This document shows positions 1 to 8,177 of a stretch of DNA of 29,356 nt, one piece after another (the first letter of the stretch is position 1; the number at the start of each line of letters is the position of its first letter). The notes under the pieces were generated by a model, which did not search any database, was not told where the DNA came from, and saw only the letters and a list, made by a program, of their open reading frames with translations. Location: the NCBI GenBank assembly GCA_049840595.1, contig JASGKO010000001.1:1-29356 (forward strand), in the 5' to 3' direction. Made by a program: the position numbers and the translations under genes. The stretch comes from JASGKO01 sp049840595 (GTDB lineage Bacteria; Verrucomicrobiota; Verrucomicrobiia; Chthoniobacterales; Chthoniobacteraceae).

Positions 1-40
1 AAGGTTAATAGGGAAACACGATAGAATCCGAACAGCACCT
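1..40 (+). other. Nanopore native-barcode adapter (not genomic)
   Basis: Bases 1-8 are AAGGTTAA and bases 33-40 are CAGCACCT, with exactly 24 nt between them. This is the layout of an Oxford Nanopore native barcode, and from memory the 24-mer is barcode 04. The reverse complement of the same block, with a few errors, closes the window at 29309-29356. These bases should be trimmed, and any reading frame that starts here is artificial. Confidence 0.93.
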
Positions 41-804
41 GGAATGATGGCCCAGATGTCGGGCGACAGCATCATCAAGGACTTCCAGCCCTCGGGGACG
101 GAATTTCCGCTCGCCATCCGGCTCACCGGCAAGTTCAAGACGGCTTTTCCTGATGGCAAGCCTGGTGGCGACAAAACCTCCGCCGCGAGCACGCTCAAGG
201 AATCGAAAGATACCGCGGTGATTCTTGTCGGTGACGCGGATTTCATTCAAGACCCCGTGTCGGTGCAGGAAGTCGCGAATCCCTTTGGCCAGCGCATGGT
301 GATGCCCGCGAATGGCAACCTGAACTTCATCCAGAGCGCGGTGGAGCAGATGACCGGGGATAGCGATTTGATTACGATGCGCAGCCGGGCGAGCGTGGCG
401 CGTCCGTTCACGTTGGTAAAACAAATGCAGGCCACCGCGCAGTCGAAATACCAGACGAAGATTCAGGAACTGGAGGCGGACCTGAGCGAAGCGGAGCAGA
501 AGCTCAATTCGCTCCAGCAGACCAAGGCCGATAGCGGCCAGAAGTACTCCTTTCGCCCGAGCAACAGCAGCAGCTGACGGCCTTCCGCAAGAAGGAAGCC
601 GAAGTGAAAAAGCAACTCAAAGACGTGCGCCGTAATCTGGCGCAGGATATCGATTCCCTGGAGACCCGCCTGAAGTGGATCAACATCGGCTTCATGCCGC
701 TGGTGGTTACTTTCATTGCCCTCGTCTTCTTCCTGATCAAACGTCAACGCGCCGCTGCCCGATCAACTTCAAGCAAACCCTTCTTCTTCTCGTCGCCCTT
801 GTGA
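41..804 (+). CDS. GldG-like ABC transporter auxiliary protein, C-terminal part, frameshifted
   Basis: This is the 3' part of a gene truncated by the left read end. The protein resembles the GldG/ABC_transp_aux family, membrane-anchored partners of an ABC transporter related to gliding-motility cassettes. Visible parts are the end of the extracytoplasmic domain (VILVGDADFIQDPVSV, then NGNLNFIQSAVEQM), a coiled coil (KIQELEADLSEAEQKLNSLQ) and a final membrane helix (WINIGFMPLVVTFIALVFFL) followed by basic residues. The frame changes near 541, where one base seems missing. The first frame stops at 577, while the true one continues as VLLSPEQQQQLTAFRKKEAE. The usual stop is probably at 763-765, where TCA would be TGA with one C-to-G change; as written the frame runs to 804. 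A DUF4340 gene follows, the usual neighbour of this family in Verrucomicrobiota. Confidence 0.75.
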
Positions 805-1952
805 TTATTGGCGGGGCCGGTGCCCTGCTCCTGCATCGCGATTCCTCCTCGTGGAGTAACAGCGCGGCGACGACGGGCTCCAAGGCCCTGCCCGCCTTCG
901 ACCTCAATGCGGTCGCGCAAGTGGAACTCAAAACGTCAACGACCGACCTTCACCTCGTGCAAAAGGATGGGGTGTGGACGGTGGTGGAGCGCTATGGATA
1001 TCCGGCGACTTTTCCCCAGATTGGGGATCTCATTCGCAAGCTGTGGGATTTGAAGGTGGCGGAGAATGTGCTGGCCGGCCCATCGCAGTTCGGTCGTTTA
1101 AACCTCATCGAACCGGCGAAAGACGCCCCGGAGAGTGGAACGGTGATCGAGCTCAAGGATGGAAATGGTCAGCGCCTGGCTGCCTTGTTGCTGGGAAAAA
1201 TGTTTCTGAAGAAAAGCGCTGGCCTGCCCGACGGGGCGCGGGGCTATCCCGCTGGTCGCTATGTGATGGCGCTGGATGGCGGGCAACATCCGATCCTGGT
1301 GATGGAAAGCTTTGTCGATGTGCCAGCACCACGCCGGATGCGTGGCTGAACCATGATTTTTTCAAGGTGGAAAATCCGCAGTCCATCTCCGTTCGCGGGA
1401 CTGCCCCCGATGTGAACTGGGTGCTCACCAAGGAGAAGACGGATGCTGATTGGGCACTCTACGCCGCGCAGCCGAATGAAAAACTCGATCCTGCCAAGGC
1501 CTCCACGGCGGTCGGGGCCCTGACTACCCCCGCTTGCGGATGTGCGTCCGGTCTCCGATCAAAAGGATTTGAATAATCCTTCCGAGGTGACCGTGCGCAC
1601 CTTTGACGGCTTCACCTACCAGCTCAAGATCGGCAACGCCGAAGGTGAGCAGTATCCGATGACGGTGACCATCAATGCCGATTTTCCGAAGGAACGCACC
1701 CCCGAGGCCAACGAAAAGCCGCAGGACAAGGCGAAGCTCGATGGCGACTTTGCCAGCAAGCAGAAGGCCCTGCATGACAAGCTGCTGGCCGAGCAGCCTT
1801 ATCAAAAGTGGACCTATCTGATGCCGAAGTCTTTCGTCGAGCAGTTGCTGGCCAAGCGTGAGACCCTGCTCCAGCCGAAATCCACGCCCACACCGGCCCC
1901 ATCCCCGGTCACGGGGCCAGTGCCATCCATCCCGGTCCCTGCCGCGCAATAA
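762..1952 (+). CDS. DUF4340 domain protein, interrupted by two frameshifts
   Basis: Three frames join into one protein of about 397 residues with an N-terminal membrane helix (NFKQTLLLLVALVIIGGAGA) and DUF4340 repeats (VELKTSTTDLHLVQKDGVWT; later VRTFDGFTYQLKIGNAEGEQ). It ends in a Pro-rich tail. Frame 3 runs to a stop at 1349, but the homologous sequence resumes in frame 2 from about 1322 (ASTTPDAWLNHDFFKV). It returns to frame 3 near 1530, in a C-rich run, and continues to the stop at 1952. The start is taken at 762 because a C-to-G change at 764 would give ATG and an ATGA overlap with the upstream GldG-like gene. As written the codon is ATC. DUF4340 proteins accompany GldG-like proteins and are thought to sit on the outer face of the cytoplasmic membrane. 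The biochemical role is unknown. Confidence 0.75.
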
Positions 1953-2031
1953 TCGCATTTCGCCCGAGTATCGGCCAGCCCGGTGGCTCGGCTTGCCTGT
2001 TGCCAGGAACCCCTCTAGATTAGCCGTTCCC

Positions 2032-3303
2032 ATGCGTATCATTCGCCACACCGATTCGGATTTCGCCAGCGCCGTGGAGTCGCTCAAGCGAAAGGCCGAG
2101 CCCATTCCGCAAGTCGAGCAAACCGTTCGTGAAATCATTGCTGCCGTTCGCAAGGATGGTGACCAGGCACTTTTCACCTATACCGAGAAATTCGGCGGTC
2201 CGAAGCTCTCCGCGAAGCATCTCCGCGTCACCGGCAAGCCGAAGGTCAGCGCCACGGTCAAGGAAGCGATCGCCACCTCGCATGCGAATGTCTTCGATTT
2301 CGCCAGACGCAGCCTGCGCAAGGACTGGTCGTCGCGCAATGCGCAGGGCGCCCGGGTTGGCGAACGCTACGATGCCTTTCAACGCGTCGGCATCTACGTC
2401 CCCGGCGGCACGGCCCCGCTGGTTTCCAGTGCAGTGATGACTTGTACGCTGGCCCAGGCCGCTGGAGTGCCCGAGATCGTCGTCACCACACCGGCGGATA
2501 AATCAGGCAAGGTGAACCCGGAACTCCACTACGCGCTAAGTTATTGCGGTGCGACCGAGATTTATCCCGTCGGCGGAGCCCAGGCCATCGCGGCCCTGGC
2601 CTACGGCACCAAAAGCATCGCCCCGGTGCAGAAGATTTTCGGTCCCGGCAACAGCTATGTCGTTGAGGCGAAGCGCCAGGTCGTCGGCCAGGTCGCAATC
2701 GATCTGCTTCCCGGTCCAAGCGAAATCCTGGTGCTGGCCGACCGCACCGCCAATCCGGCCTGGATCGCCTCGGACCTGCTCGCCCAGGCCGAGCACGGCC
2801 ACGGCAGCAGCGTGGGCTTTGTCACCAATTCCGCCAAAGTGCTCGCCGCCGTGGAGAAGGAGATCGCCCGCCAGTTGCAGACGCTTTCCCGTGCCGATTA
2901 TCTCGCCGAGGTGCTGGCGCAGAGCACGTATTTGATCCTCGCGAAGACGATCAAGGATTGCGTCGCCATTGCGAACGAATTTGCCCCCGAGCACCTTTCC
3001 ATCGTCGCGAAGGACGACGAAAAACTTGCCGCGCAGATCAAGACCTCCGGCGCGATTTTCCTCGGCGGTTACTCACCGGTTGCGGCGGGCGATTTCGTCG
3101 CCGGCCCCAGCCACACGCTCCCAACCGGCGGCGGCGGTAAATCATTCCCCGGCCTGATGGCCGATATGTTCCAACGCCGCACCAGCCTCGTGCGTCTCGA
3201 CGCGAAGTCGCTGAAAAAGTCCCTGCCAATCATTCAGACCTTTAGTGCCATCGAAGGCCTCGACGCCCACGGCCGCTCCGCCGAAATCCGCTTCGAGAAA
3301 TAG
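2032..3303 (+). CDS. hisD: Histidinol dehydrogenase
   Basis: Catalyses the last two steps of histidine biosynthesis, oxidising L-histidinol to L-histidine with two NAD+, in the cytoplasm with Zn2+. The 423-residue protein has normal family length and no frameshift. Conserved blocks run in order: RVGIYVPGGTAPLVSSAVMT, VGGAQAIAALAYGT, KIFGPGNSYV, DLLPGPSEILVLAD, QAEHGHGSSVGFVT, FAPEHLSI and AGPSHTLPTGG. The last covers substrate and metal-binding positions of the family. The ATG at 2032 (MRIIRHTDSDF) is chosen over an upstream in-frame start at 1858 because the extension lies inside the preceding DUF4340 gene and has no similarity to HisD. No other his gene is in the window. Confidence 0.96.
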   Translation: MRIIRHTDSDFASAVESLKRKAEPIPQVEQTVREIIAAVRKDGDQALFTYTEKFGGPKLSAKHLRVTGKPKVSATVKEAIATSHANVFDFARRSLRKDWSSRNAQGARVGERYDAFQRVGIYVPGGTAPLVSSAVMTCTLAQAAGVPEIVVTTPADKSGKVNPELHYALSYCGATEIYPVGGAQAIAALAYGTKSIAPVQKIFGPGNSYVVEAKRQVVGQVAIDLLPGPSEILVLADRTANPAWIASDLLAQAEHGHGSSVGFVTNSAKVLAAVEKEIARQLQTLSRADYLAEVLAQSTYLILAKTIKDCVAIANEFAPEHLSIVAKDDEKLAAQIKTSGAIFLGGYSPVAAGDFVAGPSHTLPTGGGGKSFPGLMADMFQRRTSLVRLDAKSLKKSLPIIQTFSAIEGLDAHGRSAEIRFEK

Positions 3304-3308
3304 CATTC

Positions 3309-3371
3309 ATCCACAGATTTTGCGGATTTACACGGATTGGCTGTCGAATGATTGCGGCTTAATCTGTGGAT
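3309..3371. repeat. Inverted repeat between convergent genes
   Basis: ATCCACAGATT (3309-3319) and its exact reverse complement AATCTGTGGAT (3361-3371) face each other across 41 nt. The left arm begins a CCACAGATTTTGCGGATTTA-type sequence of a kind repeated with variations between genes in many Verrucomicrobiota. It lies between the 3' ends of hisD and the convergent glycosidase gene. It could form a weak hairpin, but there is no T-tract to make it a standard terminator. Confidence 0.5.
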
Positions 3372-3395
3372 CAAAAAGACCTCGTTGGAAAATCC

Positions 3396-4145
3396 TCAGC
3401 GCGGCGCGATCGCGAGAAAGTTGCGCACCCGATTGCCTTCCGGTGAATAGAAATCCGGATCACCTTTCACCCACATCGCGCTCGAAGACCCGCCATCGAG
3501 ATTCAGCGCCCGTTCCACCTTCATCTCCTTGATGATCCCCGGTGTCGTCAGAATCTCCGCCATTTCCGCCAGCGTGACCACGCGGCAAAGAATGAGCGCA
3601 AAGTGGCCCTTGCCATCGCTCGCCACCACGGTCCGGGCGGCTGCGCGCTGATTATTCAAGCCGGAAACAGGCTGACCGTGGTCAACGAGAAACGGCCCGG
3701 CCTGAATGGCCTCCATGATGCCCCTGGTGCTTTTCAATTCTCCCATCCGAAGCAGCTTGGAATGCGTAGAAGTGACAACTAATAAACCGCTGAGTAACTT
3801 TGCATGCTCCAGCGGATGAAGCTGCTTTCCGCCACTAATCAGCAATCCCAGCGGCATTCCATCGGGATGGAAAAAACCGCCGTTCACCCCGGCTGCAGTG
3901 CCATGCTTCTGCATGGCTTCGTCGAGCGGCGAGTCATTGCCTGGATTGTCCACTACTTGAAACTTCATTTCCGAGGCACTGAAAAAAAGCGCCTCCATTT
4001 CAGCCTGGGAATGATTTTCCAAAACCTTGTGGACTTGCTGCAGTGCGGGAATTGTGGTCGGCACCGTCTCCGATGCAGTGACTTTCCATTCCGCCCGCAA
4101 GTTTCCCGCGATTAGCAAACCGAAGAGGGCGAAGAGCAGTTTCAT
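3396..4145 (-). CDS. Secreted phosphodiester glycosidase (NAGPA/DUF2233 domain)
   Basis: Predicted exported hydrolase related to N-acetylglucosamine-1-phosphodiester alpha-N-acetylglucosaminidase. It has 249 residues. A signal peptide (MKLLFALFGLLIAGNLRA) precedes a domain with the family's blocks: AAGVNGGFFHPDGMPLGLL, then AARTVVASDGKGHFALILCR, then ALNLDGGSSSAMW near the end. The start at 4145 gives the signal peptide and an ATGA overlap with the stop of the upstream ArsR-methyltransferase gene, so the two are probably translationally coupled. A longer frame from 4280 lacks the signal and runs through the neighbour. The substrate cannot be read from sequence. A link to the SAM-cycle regulator is positional only. 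Confidence 0.82.
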   Translation of the reverse strand: MKLLFALFGLLIAGNLRAEWKVTASETVPTTIPALQQVHKVLENHSQAEMEALFFSASEMKFQVVDNPGNDSPLDEAMQKHGTAAGVNGGFFHPDGMPLGLLISGGKQLHPLEHAKLLSGLLVVTSTHSKLLRMGELKSTRGIMEAIQAGPFLVDHGQPVSGLNNQRAAARTVVASDGKGHFALILCRVVTLAEMAEILTTPGIIKEMKVERALNLDGGSSSAMWVKGDPDFYSPEGNRVRNFLAIAPR

Positions 4146-5077
4146 GGCTTGAGGGCTGTGGCGAGAATGGTCTGGAAAAACGGGTGCTCCGGTTCCTTCG
4201 CAACGATGGAGATTTCGATCTGGCGGAAACCGGCTTGATCGAGGAAGGCGTGGAGTTCCGCTTCGGTGAAGCCGAGCCATTCGTCCGCATAAAGCTCGCG
4301 AGCCTGCTCGAATTGATGCGCAAGCAGATCAAGGATCACGATGCGACCGCCGGGCTTGAGGATGCGGAAGGCAGCGGTGATGGCGCGGGCGGGGGCGCTG
4401 GCGTGGTGGAGGGCCTGGGAGAGCAGAGCGAGATCCACGCTCGCGGCTTTGATTGGTGGTTCTTCGAGATCACCGAGGCGGTATTCGAGATTTTTGAAGC
4501 CCTGTCGCGCGGCGAGTTCGGAGCCGTATTGCACCATGTTCTCCGAGTTATCCACGGCGATGACTTTTTTGGCGCGCTTGGCGATGAGCTGGGAGAGCAT
4601 ACCTTCGCCCGCGCCAAGATCGGCGACGGTGAGGGGAGGGAGCAGGGCGAAGAGCATATTCGCCAGTGCCTCCCAGGAACGGCCCGGGCAGTAGCTGCGG
4701 CCAAACTTCCCGGCGAGCTGGTCGAAATAGGTGCGGGCGCGATCACGGCGCTTCTTGAGCACAAGTTGAAGCGCGGTGAGGTCGGCGGCGGCTTCGGGAA
4801 TCTCTCCGGCCGATTCTTTTACGATTTCGTGAAGCTTGGTGGAGGCGACGTCGCGGCTCTTGGCGATGCCGTAATAGATGTTTTTCCCCGCGCGCCGGTC
4901 CTGCACCAGCCCGGCGTGTTTGAGCTGGGCGAGGTGGGTGGAAATGCGTGATTGCCCCATGCCGAGAATTTCCTGAATCTCCGCGACGGAAAGCTCCTCC
5001 TGTTCCAGCAACAGCAGCAGCCGCAGCCGGGTGGAATCGGCCAGCAGGCGGAGCGATTTTACGATTGACGGAGTCAT
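4142..5077 (-). CDS. ArsR-family regulator fused to a SAM-dependent methyltransferase (SahR-like)
   Basis: This is a 311-residue two-domain protein. Residues 1-90 are an ArsR-type winged helix (LLADSTRLRLLLLLEQEEL, recognition region GMGQSRISTHLAQLKHAGLV, wing DRRAGKNIYYGIA). Residues 130-270 are a class I methyltransferase fold with motif I VADLGAGEGMLS, motif II VIAVDNS and the post-motif LLSQALHHASAPARAI. It is transcribed divergently from metK-ahcY, and a palindrome lies 3 bp upstream of its start. ArsR-type regulators that respond to S-adenosylhomocysteine and control metK/ahcY (SahR) are known in Proteobacteria. By domain and position this protein is a good candidate for the same role, with the methyltransferase fold serving as the SAM/SAH sensor. 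A real methyltransferase activity is not excluded. Confidence 0.88.
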   Translation of the reverse strand: MTPSIVKSLRLLADSTRLRLLLLLEQEELSVAEIQEILGMGQSRISTHLAQLKHAGLVQDRRAGKNIYYGIAKSRDVASTKLHEIVKESAGEIPEAAADLTALQLVLKKRRDRARTYFDQLAGKFGRSYCPGRSWEALANMLFALLPPLTVADLGAGEGMLSQLIAKRAKKVIAVDNSENMVQYGSELAARQGFKNLEYRLGDLEEPPIKAASVDLALLSQALHHASAPARAITAAFRILKPGGRIVILDLLAHQFEQARELYADEWLGFTEAELHAFLDQAGFRQIEISIVAKEPEHPFFQTILATALKP

Positions 5078-5079
5078 GA

Positions 5080-5101
5080 GGCTGATTGAGATATATCAGC
5101 C
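5080..5101. promoter_or_regulatory. Palindromic operator between arsR-type gene and metK
   Basis: GGCTGAT (5080-5086) and ATCAGCC (5095-5101) form perfect 7-bp arms around an 8-bp spacer. The size and symmetry fit a dimeric ArsR-type protein. The site covers the likely -10 box of the regulator's own promoter and lies 64 bp upstream of the metK start. Autorepression and control of metK-ahcY are inferred. Confidence 0.65.
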
Positions 5102-5117
5102 CATCATGATTGGTCAA
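5090..5117 (-). promoter_or_regulatory. Probable sigma70-type promoter of the ArsR-methyltransferase gene
   Basis: On the - strand TTGACC (5117-5112) and TATATC (5095-5090) are separated by 16 bp. Transcription would start near 5083, leaving only a few bases before the ATG at 5077, so the message would be nearly leaderless. The -10 box lies within the palindrome at 5080-5101. No equally good promoter for metK was found in this gap. Confidence 0.45.
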
Positions 5118-5164
5118 TGGATCGCTCATGAGGTTGCTTGTTTAACCCTGATTGAATCTCATCC

Positions 5165-6337
5165 ATGCCACGCAGCTACATCTTTTCCTCCGAATCCGTT
5201 GGCGAAGGCCATCCCGACAAAGTTTGCGACACCATTTCCGACGCCGTCCTCGACGCCTGTTTGAGCCAGGACAAGCACAGCCGCGTGGCCTGTGAAACCT
5301 ACGCCAAGTCGAACATCGTGATCGTCGGTGGCGAGATCACCACCAAGGCCAAGCTCGACTACGTGCAGCTCGTGCGCGACGCCGTGCGTGAAATCGGCTA
5401 CGTGAACAACGACGACGTCTTCCATGCGGACAAGATTTTCGTGACGAACATCATCACCGCGCAGTCGCCCGACATCGCGCAAGGCGTGGATGCGAAGAAG
5501 GCGAAAGGCAAGAAGAGCGCCGAGCAGGGGGCGGGCGACCAGGGCCTGATGTTCGGCTACGCCTGCAACGAGACCGATGAATTGATGCCTGCGCCGATCA
5601 TGTATGCGCATCGCCTGGGCCGCGAGCTCACCCGCATTCGCAAGAGCGGCAAGGCCAAGTGGCTGCGCCCCGATGCGAAGTCGCAGGTCTCCGTGATCTA
5701 TGAGGACGGCAAGCCGGTCGGCATTTCCAACGTGGTCATTTCCACTCAGCATGCCGAGGGAATCGAGCACGCGGAAATCGAGAAATTCTGCATCGAGAAA
5801 GTGATCAAAAAAGTGCTCCCGAAGAGCATGCTCAATGCGAAGACCGAATACCTCATCAACCCGACCGGCAAGTTCGTCATCGGCGGACCACAGGGCGACA
5901 CTGGTCTCACCGGTCGCAAAATCATCGTCGATACCTACGGCGGCATGGGACGCCACGGTGGCGGCGCGTTCTCCGGCAAAGATCCGAGCAAGGTGGATCG
6001 CAGCGCCGCCTACATGGGCCGCTGGGTCGCGAAAAACATCGTCGCCGCCGGTCTCGCGGCGAAGTGCGAGATTCAATTCGCCTACGCCATCGGCCATCCG
6101 AATCCGGTGAGCGTCCACATCGACACCTTCGGCACCAACGCGGTCAGCGAGGAGTCGATCGAAAAAGCAGTGTTGAAAACCTTCAGCTTCAAGCCGGCGG
6201 ACATCGTCTCCCAGCTCGACCTCCTGCGCCCGATCTACTCGAAGAGCACCAACTACGGCCACTTCGGCAAGGAAGACCTCGATCTCCCCTGGGAAAAAAC
6301 AGACAAAGCCGCCGCGCTCAAGAAGGCGGCGAAGTAA
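5165..6337 (+). CDS. metK: S-adenosylmethionine synthase
   Basis: Makes S-adenosylmethionine from methionine and ATP, in the cytoplasm and usually as a tetramer. The 390-residue protein is full length and uninterrupted. Signature blocks are ESVGEGHPDK at the N-terminus, GAGDQGLMFGYA in the middle, then FVIGGPQGDTGLTGRK and GGGAFSGKDPSKVDRSAAY. The ATG at 5165 begins the family's normal N-terminus (MPRSYIFSSESV). ahcY begins 18 bp after the stop, so the two are very likely one transcript covering synthesis of SAM and disposal of SAH. No SAM or SAH riboswitch fits in the 63 bp between the operator and the start; control is more likely through the ArsR-type protein. Confidence 0.97.
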   Translation: MPRSYIFSSESVGEGHPDKVCDTISDAVLDACLSQDKHSRVACETYAKSNIVIVGGEITTKAKLDYVQLVRDAVREIGYVNNDDVFHADKIFVTNIITAQSPDIAQGVDAKKAKGKKSAEQGAGDQGLMFGYACNETDELMPAPIMYAHRLGRELTRIRKSGKAKWLRPDAKSQVSVIYEDGKPVGISNVVISTQHAEGIEHAEIEKFCIEKVIKKVLPKSMLNAKTEYLINPTGKFVIGGPQGDTGLTGRKIIVDTYGGMGRHGGGAFSGKDPSKVDRSAAYMGRWVAKNIVAAGLAAKCEIQFAYAIGHPNPVSVHIDTFGTNAVSEESIEKAVLKTFSFKPADIVSQLDLLRPIYSKSTNYGHFGKEDLDLPWEKTDKAAALKKAAK

Positions 6338-6355
6338 CCCCATTAATTAAAGAAA

Positions 6356-7783
6356 ATGAGCACGACACTGACACCTACGAATACCGACTACCAAGTCGCC
6401 GACATCAAGCTGGCCGACTGGGGCCGCAAGGAAATCACCATCGCCGAGCAGGAAATGCCCGGCCTCATGTCCATCCGCGAGAAATACGCCGTGGACAAGC
6501 CGCTCGCCGGCGTTCGCATCACCGGCTCGCTGCACATGACCATCCAGACGGCGGTCCTCATCGAGACCCTCGTCGCCCTCGGCGCCGATGTCCGCTGGGC
6601 CAGCTGCAATATTTTCTCCACGCAAGACCACGCCGCCGCCGCCATCGCGGCTGCCGGAGTGCCCGTCTTTGCCTGGAAGGGCGAGACCCTCGAAGAATAC
6701 TGGGATTGCACCTGGAAGGCGATCGTCAATGGCGACGGCAAAGGCCCGCAACTCGTGGTCGATGACGGCGGCGACGTGACCCTCTTCCTGCACAAGGGCT
6801 ACGAACTCGAAGAAGGCAGCGACTGGGTGAACAGCGAAAGCGGTTCGCACGAAGAGAAGGTCATCAAGGATCTCCTCAAGAAAATCCACGCCGAGTCGCC
6901 CTACATCTTCCACGAAATCGTGAAGGACTGGCGCGGCGTTTCCGAGGAAACGACCACCGGCGTGCATCGCCTCTACAAGCTCCAGGAGCTCGGCAAGCTG
7001 CTCGTCCCCGCCTTCAACGTGAACGACAGCGTCACCAAGTCGAAGTTCGACAACCTCTACGGCTGCCGCCACTCGCTGGTCGATGGCCTCAACCGCGCGA
7101 TCGACGTCATGATCTCCGGCAAGGTCGCCGTCGTCATCGGCTACGGCGACGTCGGCAAGGGCTGCGCCCAATCGCTCCGCGGCCAGGGCGCGCGCGTCAT
7201 CGTCACCGAGATCGATCCGATCAACGCCCTCCAGGCCGCGATGGAAGGCTACGAAGTCACCACCATCGAGGACACCCTCGGTCGCGGCGACATCTACGTC
7301 ACCACCACCGGCAACGTGGACGTCATCACCATCGAGCACATGGTGAAGATGAAAAACCAGGCCGTCATCTGCAACATCGGCCACTTCGACAACGAGATCC
7401 AGGTGGACAAGCTGGTGAACTATCCCGGCATCCAGCGCACCAACATCAAGCCCCAGGTCGATAAATACACTTTCGCCCCCGGCCAGGAAATCTTCCTCCT
7501 CGCCGAAGGCCGCCTCGTGAACCTCGGCTGCGCCACCGGCCACCCGAGCTTCGTGATGAGCAACAGCTTCTCCAACCAGACGCTGGCCCAGCTCGACCTC
7601 TGGAAGAACAAGGACACCTACCAGCCCGGCGTCTATGTCCTGCCCAAGAAGCTCGACGAAGAAGTCGCCCGCCTGCACCTCGCCAAGATCGGTGTGAAAC
7701 TCACCACCCTCACCGCGAAGCAGGCCGAGTACATCGGCGTCCCCGTCGAAGGCCCCTACAAGCCCGACCACTACCGCTACTAG
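6356..7783 (+). CDS. ahcY: Adenosylhomocysteinase
   Basis: Hydrolyses S-adenosylhomocysteine to adenosine and homocysteine using tightly bound NAD, removing the inhibitor of methyltransferases. The 475-residue protein is complete. Visible are the substrate region around GSLHMTIQTAVLIETL, the catalytic stretch VNDSVTKSKFDNLYGCRHSL, the NAD-binding loop GYGDVGKG (residues 262-269) and the typical C-terminus KPDHYRY. It follows metK by 18 bp and is closed by a strong terminator, making metK-ahcY a two-gene unit. Pairing with metK and the divergent ArsR fusion marks a compact SAM-cycle locus. No homocysteine methyltransferase gene is nearby. Confidence 0.97.
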   Translation: MSTTLTPTNTDYQVADIKLADWGRKEITIAEQEMPGLMSIREKYAVDKPLAGVRITGSLHMTIQTAVLIETLVALGADVRWASCNIFSTQDHAAAAIAAAGVPVFAWKGETLEEYWDCTWKAIVNGDGKGPQLVVDDGGDVTLFLHKGYELEEGSDWVNSESGSHEEKVIKDLLKKIHAESPYIFHEIVKDWRGVSEETTTGVHRLYKLQELGKLLVPAFNVNDSVTKSKFDNLYGCRHSLVDGLNRAIDVMISGKVAVVIGYGDVGKGCAQSLRGQGARVIVTEIDPINALQAAMEGYEVTTIEDTLGRGDIYVTTTGNVDVITIEHMVKMKNQAVICNIGHFDNEIQVDKLVNYPGIQRTNIKPQVDKYTFAPGQEIFLLAEGRLVNLGCATGHPSFVMSNSFSNQTLAQLDLWKNKDTYQPGVYVLPKKLDEEVARLHLAKIGVKLTTLTAKQAEYIGVPVEGPYKPDHYRY

Positions 7784-7792
7784 GCGGCGAGT

Positions 7793-7827
7793 TTATCCGC
7801 AAATTTCGCAGATTTGCGCAGATTGAA
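7793..7827. repeat. Short intergenic repeat (cgcaaattt/cgcagattt type)
   Basis: After ahcY, TCCGCAAATTTCGCAGATTT is followed by GCGCAGATT: three near-copies of a CGCARATTT word. It resembles the CCACAGATTTTGCGG sequence at 3310 and the CGCGGATGACACGGAT sequence near 24615. All sit outside genes and look like one loosely conserved family of dispersed intergenic repeats. Function unknown. Confidence 0.4.
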
Positions 7828-7835
7828 AATCCAGG

Positions 7836-7866
7836 AGAGCCGGGTCACCAACCCGGCTCTTTTTCT
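7836..7866 (+). terminator. Rho-independent terminator of metK-ahcY
   Basis: A perfect 10-bp stem (AGAGCCGGGT at 7836-7845 with ACCCGGCTCT at 7851-7860) closes a CACCA loop and runs directly into a T-rich stretch (7860-7868). It lies about 50 bp after the ahcY stop and before the HicB gene on the same strand, so it should separate the two units. Confidence 0.88.
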
Positions 7867-7919
7867 TTTGAGTCACGTCCCGACTTGTCAGCATGGATCA
7901 CGGATGGTTTATTTCTCCC

Positions 7920-8177
7920 ATGCAAACGCTGACTGCCATGCTGCATCAAGGAGAGCCCGATGAAGGTGGATTCTGGGCGACCTGCCTGGAAGTGCCGGGG
8001 GCCAATGGGCAGGGGGAAACCCGCGAGGAATGCCTCAAAGACCTCGCTGAAGCGGTAAAATTGATCCTCTTGGTCAACGAAGAAGAAGCGCTCCGCGATG
8101 ACCCGAAGGCGGTAAAAAACCGTGCTGGCTCTGGCTTGATTAGTCGTGAAACGGAGGGAACTGATTCAGCATATTGA
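7920..8177 (+). CDS. hicB: HicB-family antitoxin
   Basis: An 85-residue protein with the HicB fold: an N-terminal strand (MQTLTAMLHQGEPDEGGFWA), the family signature CLEVPGANGQGETREECLKD and a helix (LAEAVKLILLVNEE). HicB proteins neutralise the HicA RNase and often repress their own operon. Here the C-terminal tail is short and has no obvious DNA-binding motif. The start at 7920 matches the family N-terminus; an in-frame ATG at 7893 would add nine residues. Neither has a clear ribosome binding site. The gene overlaps the HicA gene by 32 bp, so the pair is a transcriptional unit in antitoxin-first order. Confidence 0.82.
   Translation: MQTLTAMLHQGEPDEGGFWATCLEVPGANGQGETREECLKDLAEAVKLILLVNEEEALRDDPKAVKNRAGSGLISRETEGTDSAY

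Noticed and set aside
44..577. Complete gene starting at base 44
   Set aside because: The start lies 3 bases after the sequencing adapter and the protein is the C-terminal part of a larger family; the frame is cut by the read end.
5102..5164. SAM or SAH riboswitch before metK
   Set aside because: Only 63 bp lie between the operator and the start; there are no paired helices of a known SAM/SAH aptamer. The protein operator is the better explanation.
5159..7771. Long - strand frames of 394 and 474 codons
   Set aside because: Antisense shadows of metK and ahcY; both sense proteins are full length and conserved.
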